A stretch of DNA of 64,000 nt from Capniomyces stellatus (lineage: Eukaryota; Kickxellomycota; Harpellomycetes; Harpellales; Legeriomycetaceae). The position numbers and the translations under genes were made by a program. Shown one piece after another: positions 24,691 to 34,500 of the stretch (positions within the stretch are counted from its first letter, which is position 1; the number at the start of each line of letters is the position of its first letter). Location: NCBI GenBank assembly GCA_001661515.1, contig LUVW01000002.1, positions 627,850 to 691,849 of the forward strand, written 5' to 3'. Under the pieces are notes generated by a model. It had not been told where the DNA came from and did no database searches. It was given only the letters and a program-made list of their open reading frames with translations.

Positions 24691-26450
24691 TTTGATTTTG
24701 GTTTTAGAATTATTTTTTTAAGCTTTAGTTATCAGGTTTACAAAATTTTATACAATGTGCGATCAGGTTATAAAAATAAAAATGCAATGATTACTATGAA
24801 TAATCTGAGGAAATTCTTTTCTTTTTTACTTCAGGTAGAAAGAATATCACGTTGTTTATATATATATTTTTGCATACGTTAGAAAACAAACTAGGCTAGC
24901 TTCTTTAGCCAAGCTGACAAACCTTGAACTGACCCTCGATTATGGTGCTGAACAAAAGAATGCGGCTTTTGTAAAGTAGCCACATCCTTCCTAAAACGAC
25001 ATTTTCCATTATTGCTTTCTGACACTATTTTGGTTCTATGTTTATTTTTGACTGGAGTTTATATCGTTGAGATTTAGAAAGTGGTATTGAATCTTTGTTG
25101 AACTGAGTTTAAAAACAATCGAAAGTGGTACTAACAATGGGAGTTGAGGATTTTCCAAAGTTGAATAGTATTGTCTGCATTGTTTAAGGAATAATATACA
25201 TATTTTCAAAAGCGAGATGGTTTCGTAGAACTAGCCTCTATAGATTATGATTTGGCTTTCAAAAATAACATCGCCGCTTTGCTTAACCAACAATGTGACA
25301 ATAAACACTGCAATATCCTCCATTTGAACACAATTGGCCTTTTTTGTGTGCCAAAAGGACACATCTGGTCGTAGAAGTTACTATGCTAGTGCTTTTTCTT
25401 TTTTACTACATCATCCTAGTCTGATTTTATGGACCTTTGTTTACACAATCCATCCGTGTATTAAAGACAACCAGTTGTGGCGGATTTGAGCTGATTGATG
25501 AAGAAGAAAAAAACATGAAAAGCAAACAAAGTATTTGTAAACAATCGACTGAAGTTTGATTATTCATTGTCTGGAATTGAGTATTTATTAATTTATAATT
25601 CAAAGCCCACATGGGCGGGAGTCGATTGTTTCTAGCAATTATGATTGCCATTCAACATAAAATTTTCTGAGTTATAAGTTTGTACTTGTAGTAGCTTCAA
25701 GTGGAAAAGCCTGCCATTATTTTTTGGACAGCCATTACTATATTTCAATAAAATACATTCGATACTATGCATGGGGTATAAGCTAGTTCCAAACAAAACC
25801 ATGTGACAATCTTTTATTTCTTCACATCGAGTTTCAAGCAACTTTTTTTTTTTTTAAACTCAACAATCAAAATATATGTTTGAGTTTCATTTAATTTTGC
25901 ATTATTCGGAGATGGTGGCTGATTTGAACAAAGGTTTATCATTTGGGTTGTAAATCAATTTGATTATTTTTTTTTTGTTTTTTTTAAGTTCAAGTGTTAA
26001 AACTTCTTGATTGTTGCGAATAAAGGCAAAAAGGAGCGATTACCGCTTTAACACCATGTTATGAACAATAAACACTAGTGGGGTTGTTACTTTTGTGTTG
26101 ATAACCAAGTGCAATATTTTCTAGTAATTCATATACGGTATGCCATGCCATGTTCTGCATTCTTTTATTTGTTTATTGAAATGTGCTCTGTTTTTACTTT
26201 TTTTCATTATTAAATAAATTCAATAGTCCACTTGCTTTTTTTTGTTTAAAGCTATCCAAACGCTCTAGTATATTGCCTGAAAGTGCGATGCGTTTAGCCA
26301 CAGTTGACCAAAAGATAAATAATGAAAAAACCTGTTGAAAAAAAAAACTGTACCGTCTAAAGTTATATATTCTAAAATTGTATTAATTGGTTGGGGATGC
26401 CGAAATGTACAGGAAAACGCAGTATTTTGTGCTGCAAGAAAACACCACTT
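24691..26450. other. 1.8-kb region between LysM paralogs
   Basis: AT-rich, with short open frames of poor coding quality at 25427-25651 and 25632-25841. No remnant of a third LysM copy was seen. It includes the promoter of the 24259-24690 gene. Confidence 0.5.
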
Positions 26451-27215
26451 TTATACCAGGAGGTTTGGTTTAACAACGCAATTGGACTGGCAGTTTTTAC
26501 CACAATGAAGTTCAGTGTTGCCACAGTAGCCAAATCCACTACAACACAAATCGTTAGGGCATTTTAGATTCCCTACAGTTCCAGCACCACACTGAATTCC
26601 GTCAACGGGTGCCTTGACAACAGCACTTCCTGGCGATAGACATATATCTGACCCAGCTCTTAGGTAGTTGCATCCGGTCCACCCAGCCTTTTGTGAATTG
26701 AACTTTTCAATATCAGACACTGGTATGCCATACTTTTGTGAGATAGCGTAGCATGAGTCTCCATCAAGCACCCTGTACATAGAGCATGTAATATCATTAG
26801 TCAATTGCGGTGGGGATATAGGCGTGGTGATAAACGCCTGTTGGGATACTGTGGTTACAAACTGGGGGATTACGGTTGACAATGCTTGTGCTATTCCTTC
26901 TTGGACAACTGCTGTTTGGGCCGGAAGTTGTTGAACCACCTCTGTTTGAGTTACAACCATCGGGGCTGTGGAAGGTTGAGCAACAACCTGCTGGACTACA
27001 AAAGTATTAAGTGAATGGGGTTACACGCTGTTAGTAAATTTGTTGTCCTGGGTTCATCAGCTGTTGATAGCAATCAAATATATAATATTGAGATTTATTT
27101 GCACAGTCTAGTAAGGATGTTGCACCGCTTGTAGCTTGTATAACTTACGTTGGTACCGTGGTATGTTGCTTGAAGCTACGGTAGCCAAAAAGAGTATGAT
27201 CGACAACGATTTCAT
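26451..27215 (-). CDS. Secreted LysM plus CBM18 protein with Gln/Val-rich spacer
   Basis: Two exons (27215-27149 and 26995-26451) give 203 residues. Exon 1 encodes the signal peptide ([16 protein letters not shown]). The intron has a GTAAGT donor and a TAG acceptor. A spacer of about 70 residues rich in Gln, Val, Thr and Pro follows, then LysM (about 93-142; [25 protein letters not shown]) and a hevein-like domain (about 157-195; CCSGFGYCG with eight cysteines). Domain order equals the neighbouring paralog at 24259-24690 and the [15 protein letters not shown] / NxCQSNC pattern is shared, indicating an old tandem duplication. This copy gained or kept the intron and the spacer. A secreted chitin-binding role is expected. 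Confidence 0.94.
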
Positions 27216-29616
27216 ATTTGCAAATAAAAAAAATATACAAATTTTAACTATAAATTCTAGTGTTTGGTGTGCGGAACTATAAACTGGTAGTTATGACTGA
27301 TAGATAATAGTGAAGGTGTACTGAAAAGCTATTCTAGATGGGATATACTTTGTTTTGTCAACGAAAACTAATAAAGCGATAGTGAGAGTAAAATGATAAA
27401 AAGATAGTGAGGTGTAGAATAATAGTCTGGTGTTCTATTTATATACGTTTTGCTTTACACAGGATAATATAGTTTAATGTTTGAATTGTAAAAAAAACAC
27501 TCAGTATCACTGGCGATCAACCAAGAACCAGCTAACACTCTATAAGTTTTGGCAATGTTTGAGGCTTGCTGCTGGATTTCTTTTTTCATTTTATTTGCTG
27601 AACTAATTTTTTTTATTGAAATCTGAACCAATTTTATTCGAGCTGTATTTTGCAAGGCAAGATTTAAAAAAGTTGAACTTAATGCAATCATACAATGCCA
27701 GCTCCGCCCCCACTTCCGCCTCCCACCATACTACCCTCTCCCCATCAACGGTTTTCTTGTTTTCTTGTTTGAAATTTTTATTTAGTTTTTTTTTAACCTT
27801 TAAATAATGAAAGAATCAAAATAGGTGGTATCAAAGGCTAAATAAAAAACTATAAGAAAAATTTACAAACAAGAAAAAGTCTAAAATACAGGTGGCTAAT
27901 ACGACCAGCCTTTCAAAACTCTTGGTTATGATCCTTGTAAGTTGCCTATAGGTTAAACACAGGGAACAGATTTAGTAAATACATGGATAAATCTCGAGTG
28001 TGGGGAAAGAGTCCCAAAGTTATTGTGTCAGATAGGAGCGAAAGTTTAAATCGTCTTTTCAATATAGATAAGTTGAACTATGTAATCATCATAGTGCTTT
28101 AAATTATAAAGCATAAGCACAGTGTATAAATGGAACAGTTGAGTTAAGAAGAAAAATATCAAGATTCACTTACATTTTATTATCAAGAGATACTGTGTCT
28201 AATACCCAAAGTTACAATGTACAAGCTCAAATATATGCTCTACTCGCCAACATAATACACGCTACATAATAGGGCATATTAATGTGGTTTGTAAATCACG
28301 TCTTTGGTCTGCACTTTGTTGAGGCTTTATTGAATCAATCAGTCATTGTAGAGTAAAAATACAGGAAAGGTATCAAAAGTGGATTGAAAGTTAAAACTAA
28401 AACTAAAACAAAAACATTAAAGGATGGAAAAACAAAGTGAGTTAATGAAAAAAGAATCAAGGAGGATCAGTTGGTTTTTATACTTACAAAATGTTATGAT
28501 TTTTTGGTTAGTTTTGAAAATGTGCCAAAAATCTGTGGATCAGTATGAAAATTTCTGCAGTAGAAAAATTTTTCTCCTCGTACAATCCCTCTGGCAAAAA
28601 ATTTTTTTTTCTTTTGTGTTTGCAAAACTAGAGTTACCAATTGGGGTTTACTAGTTTTTTTTTTTTTGTAATTGAAATGGAGTTTACTAGTTTTGCTAAA
28701 ATTTCAATGAGATGAATGGCGAAACGTTCGTTTTAGAAGGTGTGTTAACGGTCGAGTAAAGATGCTAATTATGTGGAAGCGTATAATGGTGCTGCTCTCG
28801 GTCTAAAGCACTGATTGAACCAAAATATTGGACTTTGGAATATACTTTTTTCTACTGAGAGCCTCAAAGCATTTATTGCTTGATTATGTTTCAAGAAAAA
28901 CAAAAGCAAAAAGACAGGATACAGTCTAGCAGTGTTGAAAACATATCGTAAAAAGGGGTGTTTATATAGCGCTCTAGTAGCAATACTATAGTATATTTCG
29001 GTAGTGTTTAGGATCTTTAGTTACAATAAGCTTTTTTTTTCAAATCCAATAGCACTTTTGTAATAAAAATCCAAATTGGAGCTCAAATTTGGATGGAAAA
29101 TTAAATAAGAAAAATGTTCTTGAGCAAAAGACCAAACCAAGCTAGATCAACAAAATAATTCCAACGTTTATTTTCTATTGGTTTGAGAAATCAAGTTATT
29201 CTAAATCCAAGAAAAAAAAATTTTTAGTGCAAAAAACGCAAAAAAAAAAAAAAAAAGTAAATGATGAGCAAAAAGAACAGATTATACAATACGTTACAAT
29301 ACATTGCAACTGATTTCTGTTGTGTTCTTATAAAGTCAAAAGTCAGTTGTATATTCCTTGAAACAGAGTTGGTATATTTTTAGCGGTGGCATTTGTCAGA
29401 GCGATACAAGTTGAAATAGCACATATACCCTGGAATATAAGCAGCAAATCTTTTCACAATAGTGGACTTGGTACAATCAAAATATCTAAAACAGGGAACA
29501 CTAATAGGTATATAGCAATTTATCAAAACCGATTTTCTGTGATTAGTCAGTGTGCTCAGACAAAAAGAAAGGATATATATATAAATAGTTGATTGAACAT
29601 ACAATAATTGCGAAAC
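27216..29616. other. 2.4-kb intergenic region without a supported gene
   Basis: Promoter sides of the second LysM gene and REXO4. At 27690-27745 a short GC-richer stretch starts with an ATG followed by a Pro-rich reading (MPAPPPLPPP), but it stops after 26 codons with no plausible continuation. The open frame at 28424-28654 has no recognisable features. Confidence 0.5.
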
Positions 29617-31316
29617 ATGGAAAACTGGAAAAAACTGCAGACGGTAAGCAATTGGAAGGGGCGGGGGTATTTAATGTAAAAGTTGAATTTGTATTTGATA
29701 CCAGGACTTGATATATACTGGAAAAGCTGATTTTGACTCTACTGACTAATACCGTTGTAAACATCAAATAGAAGATGAAAAAGGAGGTAAAGGAATCAAA
29801 AAAGGTCGATTCCAAAGATGCAAAGATTGAAAATGAGGTGGCCGTAAAGAAGGACAAGAGCGAAAAGAAGGAAAAGAAGGATAAGAGTGAAAAGAAGGAT
29901 AAAAAAGACAAGAAAGACAAGAGCGAAAAGAAAGACAAGAAGGATAAGATAGACAAGAAGGAAAAGAAGGAAAAGAAGGAAAAGAAGGAAAAGAAGGAAA
30001 AGAAAGATAAGAGCGAAAAGAGTGAAAAGAAGGAAAAGAAAGACAAGAAGCGTAAGCTTGATGAAAATGAGGGTAGTAGCGAAGCCGGGATTGCTAGCAA
30101 GGACAGTGATTCGAGCAAGGTGGCAAAAAAAGCAAAGCTAAACGTGGTTGATAAAAACGAGTCGGGAGAAAACAGTGTTGAAGAGACGGATGTAAATGCT
30201 GAAGAAGAAAAGAAAGATGGTGAGGTGGTAAAAGCAACAAAGTCAGAGCTAGATGTATTTAATACGATTATGTCGGAGATATCAAGCAGTCCCAAAACAC
30301 CAGAAGAGTGGTATATAGCGCTAGAAAAGGTAGAGAAGCTGTCGCGACAGCGCAGAATTGTCGAAAAGCTTGTGAGCAAAGGGAAGGTAGTGATTGAGGG
30401 GAGCGAAGAGGCAACAATGATAGTGGATTTAGAGACAAAAAACAAGAGCAAGATATCGGACAAGCTGGTGGAGCTATTACCAGCAGAGAAGCGGGAGATG
30501 GTGGGCAAATTTTTGGCAATAGATTGTGAGATGGTGGGGTGTGGGCCAAGGGGCGCCAGGTCGGTTCTGGCAAGAGTGTCGATTGTGAATTTCTACGGGG
30601 TAACGATTATGGACAAGTTTGTGAAGCCAAAGGAGAAGGTGGTAAACTATAGGACGTGGGTGAGTGGAATTCGGCCAAAGGATTTGGTGAATGCAGAAGG
30701 ATTTGATAAGGTGCAGAAGGAGGTGATAGAGCTTCTTAAAGACAGAGTGCTTATCGGACATGCCATTAAAAACGACACAGACGCGCTGATGATTGACCAT
30801 CCATACAACCTGATCCGAGACACATCCAAGTACACGCCGTTTAGACAGACAGTTGGCAACAAAACACCCGGGCTCAAGCGGTTGGCTAATAGCGAGTTGG
30901 GACTGACGATTCAGGAGGGTGAGCACTCGTCAGTGATAGATGCACAAATAACAATGTTGCTGTATAGAAAAGTAAGAAGCCACTGGGACTTGCTGTTTAA
31001 AAAGAAGGTCAGAGCCAAGGCAAAACGAATTGAGCGTGGGATTAAGGATGTAGAAAATGGAGTTAAAAAGCCCAACAATTCTGCTGCTATCAAACTAAAG
31101 CAAGACGAACGACTGGCTGCCGAAACAATGGCAGGAACCAAGCCTAAACCTAAGCCCAAGTTTGTGAGAGGTGGTGCTAAGGGTGCAAGGGGTGGCATTA
31201 GGGGTGCAAAAGGAAAGCTTGGACTAGACAAAAAATCCAAACCAACATTTAAAAAAACCGCCAAACCTACTGCTAAACCTACTACCAAACCTACTGCCAA
31301 ACCTACTGCCAAATAG
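29617..31316 (+). CDS. REXO4/Rex4-type DEDDh 3'-5' exonuclease
   Basis: Nucleolar RNA exonuclease of the REXO4 family, linked in yeast to pre-rRNA (ITS1) processing. A nine-codon first exon (29617-29643, MENWKKLQT) is joined by a GTAAGC...TAG intron to the main exon (29772-31316), about 523 residues in all; NWKKLQ at the start is a family trait, which supports that exon. Residues about 15-110 are a Lys/Glu/Asp-rich tail of KKEKK and KKDKK units with an RKR-type nuclear signal. The nuclease domain is at about 255-410: FLAIDCEMVGCGP gives D and E, HAIKNDTDAL the second D, and HSSVIDAQ the H and last D, so all DEDDh residues are present. The C-terminus has Gly/Arg repeats and a (TAKP)n tail. Confidence 0.94.
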
Positions 31317-31586
31317 AACTGCATCAGTCGTTTTGATGCAATAATTGCCACTACTTTAGTGATAACTTTTTTAAATCGTTGCTGTTTTTACGCTAGAAAA
31401 TATTTACATTCACCCATCAATTAATTTTTAAATTTACATCATTCCTAAATAAACGCTTTATAAAGATATGGGCAAATAAACATGTTGGTTATTAAATAAG
31501 CGCTAGTAGAACCAAACTGTACAAAAAGTGTGTAGTAGATATTGTTCCGCATCCAACATCCACTGAAAAAAAAAATGAAAAAAAAA

Positions 31587-34500
31587 TCAATTCATGGAAG
31601 CAATGTTGGGTTTAAAGTAGGGTTTGAAAATCGAATCGCAGCACATTTCGTCATTTTCCAAAACAAAATAGTAACAGTGGAGCAGCAAGTTTGGAAATCT
31701 GCTTTCGAAATATTCACAAAACCGATCAGGGACTTGGCCCAGCGAAGACTGTAGCGCGGGGACCAAGTCCTGGTAGTGGTGCTTCTTATTCCTGATAACC
31801 CTCAGCAGGTCTCGTAGCTTGTAGAAATTATACCTCCTAAACGTCTTCAAAAGATCGACACGCAGATTCTTGTCCAATCGCTTTTCCCAACTCACACAGT
31901 GGCTTTTGCTAAACGAGTTGAAGTTGTGGTTATAGTTGCTTGTGGTGATGCCAGATGTAACTCCCAACACATACTCGCTACCCTTCTCAAAATCCACTAG
32001 CAGCCTTGCTGCCACCTGGACCTCATAGGGCATCGACTCCAGTTCGCTTGGTGGAATCAAATCTGCCTGGTCAGCAGACTGGTCCAATTGCCTTCCATCA
32101 ACCTCAACCTCTGTTGTCAGCGACCTGTATATGTTTCCCCCCTCTTTATCCAGCTTTTTGTCCTTTTTTCCACCGCCGCCGTTGACGTTTGCACTCCCAG
32201 CACCGGGCTTGTTGTCGTTGCTTCCGCTTTTGGCCTTCTTGGCTGGCTTTTTGACCTTGCCCTTAGTCTTCTCCTTATCTCCTGGACCCCCAATTGGCTC
32301 ACCGTCGTTTGCTACCTTAAAAAGCCTTGCATACGACTCAAGCTTATCAGAAACATCCTGCAAAAACATCAGTCGGGCTGATGCGGGCCAAAAGTATGGG
32401 TGCACCATAATGCTCATGGTGGATGGTCGGAGCTTTGGGTCGCGCTGTATCATGTGGGCAATCAGATCACGTGCCTCAATGCTGCTTTCAATAAACGCGT
32501 TGTGGCTTCCAACAGACAAATTCCGTGGATCGTTGGACAAAACATTTGGATCGCCCAACATGGACAAGTCGTACTGGTTGTTCAATATCTTTGTCTCTCT
32601 GCTATATCGATCGCCAAATGGATGGGTACCTCCGGTCAACACATAGTAGAACACGCATCCTAGAGAGAAAACATCAACACTGCGGGTCATTTTACGCTGT
32701 CCTGATTCGCTTCCGCTAATACTAACATCAAGGTTGCTGTTGACATTGCTGTGGACATTCTCGGACGCTGAAAATTCGCACTCGGCTTCTTCAGCGCTGG
32801 AGCCACACAGAACAGCACTCGCTATTCTTGGCTCTGAGCTCAGCTCGGAATCTAGACCCAAAACATGGTCTACGTTGTTCTGAGGCCTTTCAACAACCTG
32901 ACCAGGGACTGACTCGGTATTATCATTGGTTTTGGTAGTGGCTTTGGCCTTAGGAACCTTTATTAAGCTTCTGCTGACATACGGGCTGTGTTCGTCTACA
33001 TTAGCATGTTCCGGTGAGCTCGGCAGCTTATTCGATGCATAGCTTGCCGCAGAAATCCTTGCCTCAATCGTATCAAAGCATTCTGGAGCTCTCCAACCAA
33101 CAGTTCCGCCGCCGCCATGCGCAATGTGCACACCCCCGTCGCCAGCCTGTGTTCTGTACGTTATTGTGTTCATAAATGAGCTCTCATCTTCTTCAAGTAT
33201 TCTACTTAGTCCAAAATCACTGATCAACACCCTGGGCTCGCCTTTCAACAAAGCAGGATCAACATTGGCAAACGGATTCAGGTCAAAATCCTGTGACTTT
33301 TCGTCTGAAGCTAGTCCAGGGCCATCGTCCCCTGGATTCTCTGCTGCTCTTCTCTGTCTGCTCCGTAGATTCAGCCGCTGCTGTGCTGGCAGAGTAACAA
33401 GTATATTCTGCGGTTTGATGTCTCGGTGCACAAGTTTTAGCTGGTGAAGGTGATGCAGTCCGCTAGCAAGCTGCAGCAAAACACCCCTTGGCGTCATCTT
33501 TTGCAGCAACTTGGCAGCTGGGGTTAGCCCATTGTAGTTTGAATTGATTGCATCCGCCAAAGATCCAACGCATAACTCAAGAGCAATGTATAGGAAGCTT
33601 CCCCTGATCTCTGAACAGTAGTATCTGATTACGTTTGGGTGGGTGTCTGACTCCTGCAGAGCTTCAATCTCTAACTTTGCCGAGTTGTAGAAATCCAACA
33701 GCAGCCTTTTAACTGCAACTGGCCTCCCCTCAAACTGCCCCAAATACACCACTGTTCCATGGCTACCATACCCTAAAACCTTTTGTGATACCGTCAATAA
33801 CCCCAGCTTCAACTCCTGCCCAGACATCAACGCTTGTAGTTCTGGCGCCTCGTCTATCCCATACGACCTTTCGCCATCGTTCAGCTCCTTTGAGTCCTTT
33901 GGCTCGTCTTTAGCTACCACCTCGGCACTTTCGCCTGACTCGATTGCCACACTGTCAGTCGCTGTAGGGTGGCCAGCTGGATCTTCCACGGCTGACTCCG
34001 CACTCACTAAATCATTCGACTCACTTGCTTCACTCTGGTCCAAAACGTCGTTTTTGCTCCTCAACTCCTCAGCCAACCACTCAAAGTCGTTTGGTAAGTA
34101 GAACCCTGGAACAACTAGGTCGGATGCATTAAGTTCCAAAGCAAAGAGCCAAGGATTGCCTGTTTGGTCATTAATGCCTAGATCCTTTGGATTCTCCAAG
34201 CCGTCAGGGCAAGGTAACGCATCAGGCACACTCTCAACTACGCCAACTTTGGGGATAAAACTAGGGGCCATAAGTATATACAGCGAGTAGGCAAACATGA
34301 GTATATTTATCACCAGCTTAAAGACTTTAAATGTCATGCTATCACTCCCATCATTCGCGTACTTTCCAGTGTCTTCTGGCTTAGTTCTAGCTTGGTCTTC
34401 TTTGCCCGAGTCTTTGCCGTGCAAGTGCTTGCTTTCGTTACCCCGGCCTTGGCCATAACCATTATCGGCTCCCTTTTTACCGCCCCTCTGGCTAACAACA

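Noticed and set aside
27690..27770. Short Pro-rich start (MPAPPPLPPP) resembling the beginning of verprolin/WIP proteins
   Set aside because: Stops after 26 codons, no WH2 actin-binding motif follows and no good donor site is present.
28424..28654. 76-codon forward open frame
   Set aside because: No signal, domain or splice support; composition matches surrounding AT-rich DNA.
29543..30508. 321-codon reverse-strand frame rich in Ser, Phe, Leu
   Set aside because: Exact shadow of the Lys/Glu-rich REXO4 N-terminus on the opposite strand; REXO4 has clear homology.
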